DNA from: Hominimerdicola alba
GTDB taxonomy: Bacteria; Bacillota; Clostridia; Oscillospirales; Ruminococcaceae
Reading direction: 5' to 3'
Assembly (NCBI RefSeq): GCF_900109655.1
Contig: NZ_FOAT01000002.1
Coordinates: 338,657-402,656, forward strand
DNA length: 64,000 nucleotides
Shown here: piece by piece, positions 1-9,100 of the stretch
Layout: the number at the start of each line of letters is the position of its first letter
Position numbering within the stretch: position 1 is the first letter of the stretch
Translations under genes and position numbers: made by a program
Notes under the pieces: generated by a model
What the model saw: the letters and a program-made list of their open reading frames with translations, nothing else
The model's database searches: none
What the model was told of the DNA's origin: nothing

Positions 1-64
1 CGGTGAGATTTTGTGTGTTGTAACAAAAACGCAAAACAAATACTATAAAAACGTGACATTTTAC

Positions 65-93
65 TTGACAGCAATTGACAATCATGCTATAAT
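65..93 (+). promoter_or_regulatory. sigma-A promoter of the GGDEF gene
   Basis: TTGACA at 65-70 and TATAAT at 88-93 with a 17-bp spacer, both consensus. The start codon lies about 90 bp downstream, leaving an AT-rich leader in which I see no strong hairpin. Confidence 0.85.
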
Positions 94-184
94 AAACAAA
101 AGAACTTCATGTGAAATTTCTATGAATCTTAATAATATTGATATTTACTTATCAATATTTTAAAATGGCGAAAAGAGGTGTACT

Positions 185-1573
185 ATGGATAGAAAACAAA
201 CCAATGTAAAAACAAGTATGCGTAATTTTATTATTGCACTTGCTCTTTTGCTTACTACTAATATACTGATGGGTGTTATACTTGTAAATGTATCAAAAAA
301 CGCTCTTCGCGCCCAGATAGAAGAAAGAATGCTTGATGTATCTAAGACTGCCGCCGCACAGATCGACGGTGATGTGCTGAAAAATATTACGGCTGAGGAT
401 AAGGACACCGAAGAATATAACAGGACGCTTAATATACTCCGTTCATTTCAGGATAATATCGAACTTGACTATATCTACGGTGTAAAACCGGGTCCCAACA
501 ATACTTTCACATTTACCATCGACCCTGACAGGGAAGACCCTGCGGATTTCGGTGAGACGCTCGAAACTACCGATGCTATAGTAAATGCAGCTAATGGCAG
601 ATCAGATGTTGATAAATCACCTCACAGTGACGACTGGGGCAGATTCTATTCGGCGTACAGCCCTGTTTACGATACCGAGGGCTCGGTAGTAGGTATCATA
701 GGCGTTGATTTCAGCGCAGACTGGTACGAAAAAGCCCTTAATTCTCAGACATCGGTAGCTGTTATAGTTACCTGTATCGCTGTGACGATAGGTATAATTT
801 TGTCATTTATAATCATGTCACAGAACAGGAAGCGCTTTATAGCCATGCTGAACAGGCTTGACGACCTCGACGATGTTACGCAGAAGATCGACAAGATCAT
901 CATGGCGGGTTCGCTAAAAAGACTTGAAATGCTGCCCGATGCTGACAGTACGGTGCTGAAAACACTGGCAAGCGGTGAAACATACGATGAACATACCCCC
1001 AACGAATATGAAGCAGTAACTTCAAGTATTGAAAAGGTATACGATAAAATGCGTTCCTTTGCAAGGTATGTTGAAGCAAGGTCGGAGATAGACGGCACTA
1101 CGGGCGTTAAGAACAAGGCGTGTTACAGAAACAGGATAAAAGAGCTGGACGAGCAGATATCTGCGGGCAAAGCTGATTTTTCAGCGGCGTTTTTTGATAT
1201 CAACGGTCTGAAGAAGATATATGTTCACCACGGTTTTGAAGCCGGTGAAAAGCTTTTGTTTGAATGTGCAAAGGTGCTGAAAAACGTATTCGGCAAAGAA
1301 AATGTTTATCATGTAACAGGCGACGAGTTCATTATACTGACAGACCAGAAGCAGAACTGGCAGATGAAAGACCTTTTTGCAGAGTTTGAGAAAGAACTTG
1401 AAAAGTACAACGAAGAACACGTCCGTGATAATATTCTCTCGGTCGCAAAGGGCTTTGTTACCTACGACCGCAAAAAGCACAAGAATTACCGTCAGGTATT
1501 TGTTGAAGTCAAAGCGGCTTGTGATGCTGACAAAGATGAGCACTACGGCAGAAACAAGATAGAGATACAGTAA
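185..1573 (+). CDS. membrane-anchored GGDEF-domain protein (variant TGDEF signature)
   Basis: A 462-residue membrane signalling protein. Transmembrane segments lie at about residues 14-35 and 190-212 and enclose an extracellular Cache-like sensor domain; a GGDEF domain fills about residues 300-455. The family makes cyclic di-GMP from two GTP. Here the signature reads HVTGDEF (near residue 378) instead of the usual R-x-GGDEF, so the first glycine and the upstream arginine are changed. Catalysis may be weakened or replaced by nucleotide sensing; this is inference. The ATG follows AAAGAGGTG. The gene is monocistronic, with its own promoter and a shared terminator. Confidence 0.85.
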   Translation: MDRKQTNVKTSMRNFIIALALLLTTNILMGVILVNVSKNALRAQIEERMLDVSKTAAAQIDGDVLKNITAEDKDTEEYNRTLNILRSFQDNIELDYIYGVKPGPNNTFTFTIDPDREDPADFGETLETTDAIVNAANGRSDVDKSPHSDDWGRFYSAYSPVYDTEGSVVGIIGVDFSADWYEKALNSQTSVAVIVTCIAVTIGIILSFIIMSQNRKRFIAMLNRLDDLDDVTQKIDKIIMAGSLKRLEMLPDADSTVLKTLASGETYDEHTPNEYEAVTSSIEKVYDKMRSFARYVEARSEIDGTTGVKNKACYRNRIKELDEQISAGKADFSAAFFDINGLKKIYVHHGFEAGEKLLFECAKVLKNVFGKENVYHVTGDEFIILTDQKQNWQMKDLFAEFEKELEKYNEEHVRDNILSVAKGFVTYDRKKHKNYRQVFVEVKAACDADKDEHYGRNKIEIQ

Positions 1574-1578
1574 AAAAC

Positions 1579-1614
1579 AAGCGATGTACCTGAAAATAGG
1601 TACATCGCTTTTGG
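1579..1614. terminator. bidirectional terminator between GGDEF gene and thrS
   Basis: A perfect 12-bp stem (arms 1579-1590 and 1599-1610) is followed by T's on the plus strand and flanked by an A-run on its left that gives T's on the minus strand. It lies between two convergent stop codons (1573 and 1632). Confidence 0.9.
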
Positions 1615-1631
1615 CTTATACATACTTTGTA

Positions 1632-3575
1632 TTACTTAGCCTTTGTATCGATCTCTTCCTTCAACTTAGCGATAGCATCGTCTGCGGGCATAGCGGGAAG
1701 TTCGCCCTCTTTTCTGGAACGTACTGTTACAGTGCCGTCCTTAACTTCGTTATCGCCTACGATGAACATATAAGGAACTCTGTCGAATCTAGCCTGCTTG
1801 ATCTTAGGACCAATGTTATCGTCCTCAGCATCTACCTCAACTCTCATGCCGAGAGCACGCATCTTTTCGCAGAGGTCGTAAGCGTAGTCATTGTGCTCGG
1901 GCTTGATGGGCAGTATACGTACCTGCTCGGGTGCCATCCACAGGGGGAGCACGCCTGCGTACTTCTCTATCAGCAGAGCCAGAGTTCTCTCGTAGCAGCC
2001 CATGGAAGTTCTGTGGATGATATAAGGATTGCGCATCTTGCCATCCTTGTCAACATACTCCATGCCGAACTTCTTGGAGAGCAGCATATCTATCTGTATG
2101 GTGATGAGTGTATCTTCCTTGCCGAATACGTTCTTGATCTGGATATCCAGCTTAGGACCGTAGAAAGCAGCCTCGTCGATACCTATCTCGTAATCAAGAC
2201 CGATATTGTCCAGTATCTTCTTCATTGTGCCCTGAGCTTCGTCCCACTGCTCGGGAGTACCCTCGTACTTATCCGTTCTGTTGGGATCCCACTGAGAGAA
2301 ACGGTAGCTTACGTCCTCTGCAAGACCCAGCGTTTCAAGGCAGTAATTTGCAAGGTCGAGACAGCCGCGGAACTCTTCTTCAAGCTGTTCGGGGCGAAGT
2401 ATCAGATGACCCTCGGAGATAGTGAACTGACGTACTCTGATAAGACCGTGCATCTCGCCGCTGTCCTCGTTACGGAACAGTGTGGAAGTCTCGCCAAGTC
2501 TCATAGGCAGATCTCTGTAAGAACGCTTTCTGTTCAGGAATACCTGATACTGGAAAGGACAAGTCATAGGACGGAGTGCGAAGCATTCCTTTGTCTCGTC
2601 ATCGGGGTCGCCCAGTACGAACATACCGTCTCTGTAGTGATCCCAGTGACCAGAGATCTTATAGAGATCGCGCTTTGCCATGAAAGGAGTTTTTGTCAGC
2701 TGATAGCCGCGCTTGTACTCCTCGTCCTCTATCCATCTCTGGAGAGTCTGTATAACCTTAGCACCCTTGGGCAGCATGATAGGCAGACCCTGACCGATGT
2801 AGTCAACAGTTGTGAAGTATTCCAGCTCTCTGCCCAGCTTGTTGTGGTCACGGAGCTTTGCTTCTTCCATAGCTTTCAGGTGCTCTTCCAGCATGGAAGC
2901 CTTGGGGTATGCAGTACCGTAGATACGGGACATCTGTATGCCGTCCTCAGCCTTGCCCCAGTATGCGCCTGTACACTGTGTCAGCTTAACAGCCTTGATG
3001 GGAGCAACACTCATTATATGGGGACCTGCGCAGAGGTCAACGAAATCGCCCTGCTTGTAGAATGAAAGCTTTTCGCCCTTGCTGTCGTGCTTGTCGATAA
3101 GCTCGATCTTGTACTTCTCGTTTCTTTCCTCCATCAGCTTGATGGCTTCATCGCGGGAAAGCTCGAATCTTTCAAGCTCAAAACCTTCCTTTGCGAGCTT
3201 CTTCATCTCAGCCTGTATCTTTTCAAGGTCAGCGGGAGTAAAGGGATTTTCAACTTCAAAATCATAGTAGAAGCCGTTCTCCGTAGCAGGACCTCTGCCC
3301 AGCTTTGCATCGGGATAGAGATTCTTGACAGCCTGTGCCAGCAGGTGTGAAGCAGTATGCCAGAAAGTCTCCTTGCCCTGCTTGGAATCGAAAGTCAGTA
3401 CCTCAAAATCGCAGTCGCTGTCGATAACAGTTCTCAGATCCTTGACCTCGCCGTTTACTTTGATGGCACAGGCAGCCTTGTACAGACCCATGCCTATACC
3501 CTTGATTATCTCACTTGCAGGTACAGCCTGCTCGATCTCCCTTACGGAGCCGTCTTTTAACGTTAGCTTTATCAT
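1632..3575 (-). CDS. thrS: threonine--tRNA ligase
   Basis: A 647-residue threonyl-tRNA synthetase, cytoplasmic, charging tRNA-Thr. Order: TGS domain (start IKLTLKDGS), editing domain with HTASHLL and a downstream CAGPH motif, class II catalytic core (MRLGE, FRNE, RPMTCPFQYQVF) and a C-terminal anticodon-binding domain (VRILPIKPEHNDYA). The start at 3575 is preferred because AAAGGCGG lies just upstream; nine extra upstream residues are possible but lack a ribosome site. It is the third gene after a T-box leader (4747-4998), with no clear terminator in between, so it is probably threonine-regulated through readthrough. Confidence 0.96.
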   Translation of the reverse strand: MIKLTLKDGSVREIEQAVPASEIIKGIGMGLYKAACAIKVNGEVKDLRTVIDSDCDFEVLTFDSKQGKETFWHTASHLLAQAVKNLYPDAKLGRGPATENGFYYDFEVENPFTPADLEKIQAEMKKLAKEGFELERFELSRDEAIKLMEERNEKYKIELIDKHDSKGEKLSFYKQGDFVDLCAGPHIMSVAPIKAVKLTQCTGAYWGKAEDGIQMSRIYGTAYPKASMLEEHLKAMEEAKLRDHNKLGRELEYFTTVDYIGQGLPIMLPKGAKVIQTLQRWIEDEEYKRGYQLTKTPFMAKRDLYKISGHWDHYRDGMFVLGDPDDETKECFALRPMTCPFQYQVFLNRKRSYRDLPMRLGETSTLFRNEDSGEMHGLIRVRQFTISEGHLILRPEQLEEEFRGCLDLANYCLETLGLAEDVSYRFSQWDPNRTDKYEGTPEQWDEAQGTMKKILDNIGLDYEIGIDEAAFYGPKLDIQIKNVFGKEDTLITIQIDMLLSKKFGMEYVDKDGKMRNPYIIHRTSMGCYERTLALLIEKYAGVLPLWMAPEQVRILPIKPEHNDYAYDLCEKMRALGMRVEVDAEDDNIGPKIKQARFDRVPYMFIVGDNEVKDGTVTVRSRKEGELPAMPADDAIAKLKEEIDTKAK

Positions 3576-3602
3576 TACTATTCCGCCTTTCATTTTTACC
3601 AT

Positions 3603-3632
3603 CTGCGGGTGAATATTGCCTGCCCGCAGGAT
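3603..3632. other. small hairpin between SUFU gene and thrS
   Basis: A 7-bp perfect stem CTGCGGG / CCCGCAG lies in the 69-bp gap between the SUFU stop and the thrS start. It lacks a T-run on the minus strand, so it looks more like a processing or stability element than a terminator. Confidence 0.35.
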
Positions 3633-3644
3633 ATTTTGCTTTGT

Positions 3645-4271
3645 TTATACTATTGATTTTCTGTAATAGTCGGTAACATCGCTGCCGAGCTTCTTGTATA
3701 TCTCAGCCACGCTCTCATGGGAGCCGAGAGTTTTCAGCTCTGCGTCGGTCATGCCGATCATTTCGATAAATTCCACTCTGCCGTTAGGTGTTTCAAGTGT
3801 GTTTACCGACGGGTCGTTGATGCAGATGAAGCCTGTCAGCGGAGACTTCTGCTCAAAGTCTATGCCCGCGGTCTGACCTGTGTACAGGTACTCATTGTTC
3901 TGGAATATCTCGCCGTTCTTGAAGGTTATCCTTGCTATCTGCTGGAGAAGTCCTGCAACGCATTTCAGTTCGTTGGCTTCGTTTTCGGGGGTATAGCAGT
4001 TCTTTTTCAGCTTGAATGTCAGCTCATAGCCGAAGCCGCTCCACTCCTTGTCCTGGCTTTCTTTTTCGTAAAGCTCGGTAAGACCGTAGCTGACAAAGTG
4101 CCAGAAATCACCGCCGTCATAGATGCTTATACCGTTCAGCGGGTCGTTGCCGCCCAGTTCATAGGGTACTACGGTACCATAGTGTATAGGCGCTGTCTGA
4201 TCAGGATATATCCTTTCAAATTCTGCGGTTATAGCGTCCCAGCCGCTGGTCTCGGGTTTTCCGACTTTCAT
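3645..4271 (-). CDS. suppressor-of-fused (SUFU) domain protein
   Basis: A 208-residue soluble protein of the bacterial SUFU-domain family; typical family sequence is visible at PYELGGNDPLNGISIYDGG and WHFVSYGLTELY, and later in GYELTFKLKK. In bacteria these proteins often occur near polymorphic-toxin loci and are proposed to act as immunity or binding proteins; the actual function is unknown. The start at 4271 follows GGAGGG. It sits between a small membrane protein and thrS, all leftward, downstream of the T-box. No toxin gene is adjacent, so an immunity role has no local support. Confidence 0.8.
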   Translation of the reverse strand: MKVGKPETSGWDAITAEFERIYPDQTAPIHYGTVVPYELGGNDPLNGISIYDGGDFWHFVSYGLTELYEKESQDKEWSGFGYELTFKLKKNCYTPENEANELKCVAGLLQQIARITFKNGEIFQNNEYLYTGQTAGIDFEQKSPLTGFICINDPSVNTLETPNGRVEFIEMIGMTDAELKTLGSHESVAEIYKKLGSDVTDYYRKSIV

Positions 4272-4299
4272 GATATCCCTCCGTTCACATTGTTTCGGG

Positions 4300-4698
4300 T
4301 CAGTTTATGTTATCGCATACCACGCCACATGATACGACCTGCTGTGCGCCGGCTTTTGCTTTGCCGTCAGCCTTGTTGGCGGGAAGTACCATGAATATAT
4401 AAGCGTAGACCCAGAAGCACAGAAGCAGTACGCTCAATATATTAGCCACTGCGCTTAATCCTCTGGTAAGCGATTTTTTAACTATGAATCTTGTCTTTTT
4501 GCCGTTTTTCTCCCTTGCCAGTGCATTGAAGAATCCAAGGAACCAGTAGGCGCCTATCCATATCGGCACAAAAAGCAAAAATCCCAGTGTGTAGGTTATC
4601 GAATGCCTGTATGCAAGAAATGATACCACTCCTGCACCTATACAGGCAGCGATGCATATAAAATAGCATATCATTGCGAATGTCTTTCTGTTCTTCAT
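4300..4698 (-). CDS. small membrane protein downstream of the T-box
   Basis: A 132-residue protein I do not recognise. Three hydrophobic segments are visible (about residues 8-30, 37-57 and 84-106), separated by a basic stretch (REKNGKKTR), followed by a hydrophilic tail with two cysteines. The start at 4698 has AGGAGG 8 bases upstream and is the first gene after the T-box terminator. It ends 28 bp before the SUFU gene, so the two are probably co-transcribed. A role linked to threonine starvation follows only from position. Confidence 0.7.
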   Translation of the reverse strand: MKNRKTFAMICYFICIAACIGAGVVSFLAYRHSITYTLGFLLFVPIWIGAYWFLGFFNALAREKNGKKTRFIVKKSLTRGLSAVANILSVLLLCFWVYAYIFMVLPANKADGKAKAGAQQVVSCGVVCDNIN

Positions 4699-4746
4699 TT
4701 TTACGTTTCCTCCTATTGTTCTGTTACGTGTGCAAAAATAATGCGA

Positions 4747-4998
4747 AAATAAAAAGTCCCACAGGAGCATGATACTCCCATGGGACGTAAATAACGTGGT
4801 TCCACCCAGGTTCGCACAGCACCGCTTTGCGGAAGTGTGCCTCATTTAGTCTTTAACGCAGAACTGCGGCGTGTATTGGACGCACTCGGGGGCGGTATCC
4901 GTGAAGCTTTGCGATGTCCCGCTTTCAGCTTGTGCAGAACTCTCTGTGATGCGCTTTATATGCCAAACGGCTTCCCCATCATCGATTTATAATATCAT
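4747..4998 (-). ncRNA. T-box riboswitch leader
   Basis: Read leftward, this leader has a Stem I region with an AGAGAG motif, the T-box core GGGTGGAACCACG (complement at about 4793-4807) and then a strong terminator stem (4756-4786) followed by T's. The antiterminator bulge reads UGGA, which predicts a tRNA with discriminator base U. Candidate specifier triplets near 4870-4877 include ACA and ACG, both threonine codons, which fits thrS as target, but I could not fix the specifier by eye. The first two genes downstream are a membrane protein and a SUFU protein, with thrS third. Confidence 0.88.
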
Positions 4999-5004
4999 AA
5001 AATT

Positions 5005-5033
5005 ATCATATCACTCTTTAATGCGTTTGTCAA
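5005..5033 (-). promoter_or_regulatory. promoter of the T-box operon
   Basis: On the minus strand TTGACA (5028-5033), 17-bp spacer, TATGAT (5005-5010). The predicted start near 4998 gives the T-box leader its proper 5' end. Confidence 0.8.
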
Positions 5034-5093
5034 GGGGGATTTTAGGGCATATCCCCAAAAAATAAATTTTTAGCAGAATATCTAAAAAACACC

Positions 5094-5122
5094 TTGACAT
5101 TTTCGGCGTTTTGTTATACAAT
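5094..5122 (+). promoter_or_regulatory. sigma-A promoter of rny
   Basis: TTGACA at 5094-5099, 17-bp spacer, TACAAT at 5117-5122. It is divergent from the T-box promoter 60 bp away and leaves a long leader of about 160 nt before rny. Confidence 0.8.
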
Positions 5123-5214
5123 AATATTATGCATTAAAATTTTTATCGGTCCCGCGGAGGCGGTTTACCATAAAACTATTCATGCTAAATGTATCTTTAC
5201 AATTTAATATCGGG

Positions 5215-5264
5215 CAGAGGCTTTTTTCGTGGATACAGGGGTGTCCGTGAGGAAAAAGACTCTG
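5215..5264 (+). promoter_or_regulatory. long hairpin in the rny 5' leader
   Basis: Arms 5215-5228 and 5252-5264 pair (CAGAG-CTTTTTTC with GAAAAAG-CTCTG), and an inner GGATA/TGTCC helix extends the stem. It ends about 10 bp before the ribosome site AAGGAGG. It could be a stability element or an autoregulatory cleavage site for the RNase it precedes; this is inference. Confidence 0.5.
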
Positions 5265-5292
5265 TACTTTCAAGAAGGAGGAATGCTATACA

Positions 5293-6858
5293 ATGGGTAT
5301 TGGATTGGCAATCGGTCTTTGTGTAGCGGCTCTTGTTCTTGGCGCAGCTATCAGTGGCTACATTTGTTTTAAGAAGGGAATCGACTATCGAAAGGAAACT
5401 GCCGAAGCAGCAATAGGCTCTGCCGAAGCGGAAGCAGAAAAGATAGTAGAGGAAGCGAAGAAAAACGCAGAGACTCTTAAAAAGTCAGCATTGGTGGAAG
5501 CAAAGGACGAAATACATAAGTCCCGCCAGGAAACTGAAAAAGAGCTGAAAGAAAGAAGAAGTGAAGTATCCAGACAGGAAAGACGTATCCAGCAGAAGGA
5601 AGAGAGCATCGACAAGAAACTGGACAATCTGGAAAAGAAGGAAGAAACACTTCAGAAAAAGCTGAAGTCCGCCGACGAGAAGGTGGCTGAGGCTGAACGC
5701 ATCAAACATTCACAGCTGGATATGCTGGAGAAGATATCGGGTCTGACAGTTGATCAGGCTAAGGAATATCTGCTGGCACAGCTTGAGGGCGATCTGGTAC
5801 ATGAGAAGGCTGTCAAGATAGCTAACTATGACGCTCAGATCAAGGACGAGTGCGATGCCAAGGCAAGGCAGTATATCTCGCTTGCTATTGCGAGATGTGC
5901 AGCAGATCAGGTCTCTGAGACCGCTGTATCTGTTGTGGCACTGCCCAACGATGAGATGAAGGGTAGGATTATCGGACGCGAGGGAAGAAATATCCGTACC
6001 ATTGAAACTCTCACAGGTGTTGACCTTATCATCGACGATACCCCCGAGGCTATCACCATTTCCTGCTTCGATCAGGTAAGGCGTGAGGTCGCAAGGATAG
6101 CGCTTGAAAAGCTTATCCAGGACGGCCGTATCCACCCCACCCGCATCGAAGAGATGGTAGAGAAAGCCAAGCGAGAAGTTGAACTCAAGATCAAGCAGGA
6201 GGGCGAAAGAGCCGTGCTGGAGACCAATGTTCACGGTCTTAATCACGAGCTTATCAAGCTGCTGGGTCGTCTGAGATTCAGGACCAGCTACCGTCAGAAC
6301 GTGCTCAATCACTCTATCGAGGTTGCACATCTGGCAGGCATGATGGCATCTGAACTGGGTGTTGACGCAAATCTCGCCAGAAGAGCAGGACTGCTCCATG
6401 ATATAGGTAAGGCGCTGAGCTATGAGATCGAAGGTTCTCATGTTCAGATAGGCGTAGATGTATGTAAGAAGTACAAGGAAAATGCCGATGTTATCCACGC
6501 TATCGAAGCACACCACGGCGACGTTGAAACAAGAACAGTCGTTGCGGCGCTGGTACAGGCGGCAGACGCTATCTCCGCGGCAAGACCCGGTGCGAGAAGC
6601 GAGAACTATGAAAACTATATCAAGAGATTACAGAAGCTTGAAGAGATCTGTACTTCCTATGACGGCGTAGAGAAATCTTTCGCAATACAGGCAGGCAGAG
6701 AGGTAAGGATCATGATCCAGCCCGACAAGATCAACGACGAAAAGATGGTCTTGGTGGCAAGGGAGATCGCGAAGAGGATAGAAACAGAGATGGACTATCC
6801 CGGACAGATCAAGGTGAACCTTATCAGAGAAAGCAGAGTAGTGGAGTATGCCAAGTAA
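5293..6858 (+). CDS. rny: ribonuclease Y
   Basis: A 521-residue membrane-bound endoribonuclease that starts mRNA turnover in Firmicutes. Order: one N-terminal transmembrane helix (residues 3-24), a long charged coiled coil (about 30-200), a KH RNA-binding domain ([12 protein letters not shown] near residue 225) and a metal-dependent HD domain (HDIGKA near residue 369). Length and order are those of the family. The start follows AAGGAGG. It is transcribed alone between its own promoter and a strong terminator. Confidence 0.97.
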   Translation: MGIGLAIGLCVAALVLGAAISGYICFKKGIDYRKETAEAAIGSAEAEAEKIVEEAKKNAETLKKSALVEAKDEIHKSRQETEKELKERRSEVSRQERRIQQKEESIDKKLDNLEKKEETLQKKLKSADEKVAEAERIKHSQLDMLEKISGLTVDQAKEYLLAQLEGDLVHEKAVKIANYDAQIKDECDAKARQYISLAIARCAADQVSETAVSVVALPNDEMKGRIIGREGRNIRTIETLTGVDLIIDDTPEAITISCFDQVRREVARIALEKLIQDGRIHPTRIEEMVEKAKREVELKIKQEGERAVLETNVHGLNHELIKLLGRLRFRTSYRQNVLNHSIEVAHLAGMMASELGVDANLARRAGLLHDIGKALSYEIEGSHVQIGVDVCKKYKENADVIHAIEAHHGDVETRTVVAALVQAADAISAARPGARSENYENYIKRLQKLEEICTSYDGVEKSFAIQAGREVRIMIQPDKINDEKMVLVAREIAKRIETEMDYPGQIKVNLIRESRVVEYAK

Positions 6859-6870
6859 GGCTTGACAATA

Positions 6871-6901
6871 GCGGACAGGCAATGACCTGTCCGCTTTTTT
6901 T
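6871..6901 (+). terminator. rny terminator
   Basis: Perfect stem GCGGACAGG / CCTGTCCGC with a 6-base loop, followed by a run of seven T's. Confidence 0.93.
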
Positions 6902-6931
6902 ATAAAAAATAATATAATAAAGAGGCGCATC

Positions 6932-8512
6932 ATGGCAAAGGATAAAAAAACAGATACGCTGAACAAGGGGCACAAGCACCTGTTCGGCTCAACGGAAAAA
7001 TCAGATTTTATTCTGAATATGGACTTTGACGGCGCTCAGAAGATGTGCAGCCGTTTCTGTATGCTGGCAGTGCTGATAATATCGCTGGTGCTGATACCTG
7101 CGTATTACACCCAGCATATTGAGATGTATTTTGAGGAGGGTATGCCTCACTACCTCAGTGATAATTTTATATTCTATTCGGCATCGATGGTCATGCTAAT
7201 GGGCGGACTGGGCTATCTGGTGTTTGATGTGGCAAGGCAGAAAGGTCTTGTGGATCTTAAAAACAACAAAACGCTGATACTGCCGATACTGCTGCTGGTA
7301 TCGACGCTGGTATCGGCACTGGCGGCAGGCAGCAAGCACGATTCTCTGCTGGGCTATATCGGCAGACATGACGGTTTTCTGATGACGCTGGGTTGGCTTG
7401 GGCTTTTTGCCGCGGCGGCAGCGCTCGGTGACGGCAACAGAAAAAAGACGCTCTCCGATTTCATTGTAGGCATGGGAACATTTCAGGCGATAGTAGGTAT
7501 TGTCGAAGCTATCCCCGGTGTATCGTCTGTTACAAAGAATTATTTTGAAAATCTCTTCCTCTATCCCAGCACCACCGATGTTGCAGATGCTTCAAAGGGC
7601 GAGATATACATATCACAGGAGGAGAACTATACATCTTTCGGAGTATACGTAAAGAGCAGGGTCGCAAGCGGATTTCTTACTTCGCCCCATGCGCTGGCAG
7701 CTTTTCTGACGGTGGCATTTGCACTGGCTATCGGCGGCGCGGCTTTTGATGACAACAAAAAGCGCAGGATACTTTACTGTATAGCTGCCCCGATAATGGC
7801 TGCTGCTGCCTGCCTGACAGATGTTTATGCAGGCGTTCTCGGAATAGGTGCAGCTTCACTCATCGTGCTGATAGTGGCAGTTATAAAGGCAGCAAAGGGC
7901 GGCAAGGGCGCACTTGCGGTGTTTATTCCTCTGGCTGTATCGGGAATCGCGGCAGGCGCACTCTTCGGCACAGGCACAGCAAAGTTCAATGATGAGAATG
8001 TCATATTCACTGACAGCTATGTTGTGAGGTCGATAGGTCACTATGAAAGATATGACTACGTAAGCGGCATAACCGATAAGGATAGCGATACCCGCGGTAT
8101 CTATGATTACCTCTTCGGTGATGCGGTAAATGTTATCTCGAACAAACCTGCGCTGGGCGTTGGACCCGATAACGGTATTTATTTTCTCACGCAGTATAAC
8201 CTCACCATGGACCGAAGCTATAATGAGTATATGGATACCGCCATGCAGAAGGGCGTTATCACACTGATACTGTACGCTGTCTTCCTTATGGCTACGCTGA
8301 TAAAGGGCATAAAGCTCGCAGCAGGCTTCGTCAAAGGAAAATCCGACTGGGTATCCGCAGCAGCATTTGCGGCGGTACTGGCGTATGTGATCCAGGCATG
8401 GTTCAACACCACATGGTTCAGCGCGACTTACATAATGTTCATCGCGGCAGGTCTTTGCTGGGATATTTCTGTTAAGGGAAAATCAGATAAGGCTAAGACA
8501 AACAGCAAATGA
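6932..8512 (+). CDS. O-antigen ligase-like polytopic membrane protein
   Basis: A 526-residue integral membrane protein with about 10-12 predicted transmembrane helices, a large extracytoplasmic loop after mid-protein (about residues 350-420) and a late motif ALGVGPDNGIYF, as in the O-antigen ligase / Wzy polymerase superfamily. Such proteins join or polymerise lipid-linked glycans at the outer face of the membrane. No glycosyltransferase genes lie nearby, so the substrate cannot be given. The ATG follows AAGAGGCG. It is monocistronic. Confidence 0.7.
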   Translation: MAKDKKTDTLNKGHKHLFGSTEKSDFILNMDFDGAQKMCSRFCMLAVLIISLVLIPAYYTQHIEMYFEEGMPHYLSDNFIFYSASMVMLMGGLGYLVFDVARQKGLVDLKNNKTLILPILLLVSTLVSALAAGSKHDSLLGYIGRHDGFLMTLGWLGLFAAAAALGDGNRKKTLSDFIVGMGTFQAIVGIVEAIPGVSSVTKNYFENLFLYPSTTDVADASKGEIYISQEENYTSFGVYVKSRVASGFLTSPHALAAFLTVAFALAIGGAAFDDNKKRRILYCIAAPIMAAAACLTDVYAGVLGIGAASLIVLIVAVIKAAKGGKGALAVFIPLAVSGIAAGALFGTGTAKFNDENVIFTDSYVVRSIGHYERYDYVSGITDKDSDTRGIYDYLFGDAVNVISNKPALGVGPDNGIYFLTQYNLTMDRSYNEYMDTAMQKGVITLILYAVFLMATLIKGIKLAAGFVKGKSDWVSAAAFAAVLAYVIQAWFNTTWFSATYIMFIAAGLCWDISVKGKSDKAKTNSK

Positions 8513-8554
8513 TAAAAAGGCGAAAAGCCTTATCCTGATACGCATACAGATTCA

Positions 8555-8582
8555 AAGCCCCGAGGTATAGACCCCGGGGCTT
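8555..8582. terminator. hairpin terminator between convergent genes
   Basis: An 8-bp stem AAGCCCCG / CGGGGCTT with an 12-base loop sits between the stops at 8512 (plus) and 8586 (minus). The T-runs are weak on both sides. Confidence 0.6.
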
Positions 8583-8585
8583 GAC

Positions 8586-9002
8586 TTATATCATATCCCT
8601 GATAAGATCAAAATACTTTTCATCTTCGCTTCCAAAGATCTCTTCACCTGCAAGCATATAGGCACGCATAAGATATTCCTTGGCATCTTCTTTTCCCAAT
8701 TCATGTGAACACTGCCCCAGACGAAGCATAAGAAAAGGGTCACAGTAACCCTCGCCTGAAAGATTTGATTTTGCGTCCCAAAGATACGGATATGCTTTCT
8801 CGAATTTACCCTGCATGAAAAAGGCATCTGCGATAGATGTCTGGAACCACACTGCTTCACTTTGCGCGTTTATCGGCTTGCTTAATGAAGCCAGCCCCTC
8901 CAGCCATATTTTTATAGCCTGATCGTATTCTTCTTTATTAAATAGTATGTTGCCTTCTTCGGCATAATCATCTGTGCTTTTCTTTTCAATACAATTATCC
9001 AC
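8586..9002 (-). CDS. small TPR-like protein
   Basis: A 138-residue soluble protein with TPR-like helical pairs (YAEEGNILFNKEEYDQAIKI, then a second unit around SIADAFFMQGKFEKAYPYL and a third around LRLGQCSHELGKEDAKEYL). A GTG start at 9002 is preferred because AAAGGCGGTG lies 8 bases upstream. An upstream in-frame ATG at 9047 lies inside a palindrome and has no ribosome site. TPR proteins of this size occur near contact-dependent toxins, but no toxin is seen here; function unknown. Confidence 0.7.
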   Translation of the reverse strand: MDNCIEKKSTDDYAEEGNILFNKEEYDQAIKIWLEGLASLSKPINAQSEAVWFQTSIADAFFMQGKFEKAYPYLWDAKSNLSGEGYCDPFLMLRLGQCSHELGKEDAKEYLMRAYMLAGEEIFGSEDEKYFDLIRDMI

Positions 9003-9042
9003 GGTATGCACCGCCTTTCGGGTTAAAGATCTCAACAGAAAT

Positions 9043-9082
9043 GCCATAGTATGTCCGACATTATCATTGGAAATACTATGGC
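9043..9082. repeat. 9-bp inverted repeat between udp and the TPR gene
   Basis: Perfect arms GCCATAGTA (9043-9051) and TACTATGGC (9074-9082) enclose 22 bases. It follows the uridine phosphorylase stop on the minus strand and may act as its terminator, although no T-run follows. Confidence 0.5.
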
Positions 9083-9100
9083 GTAAAAATTGCTGTATCG

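Noticed and set aside
1584-3065. Long open frame on the plus strand opposite thrS
   Set aside because: It is the complement of thrS coding DNA; the thrS protein matches its family over the whole length.
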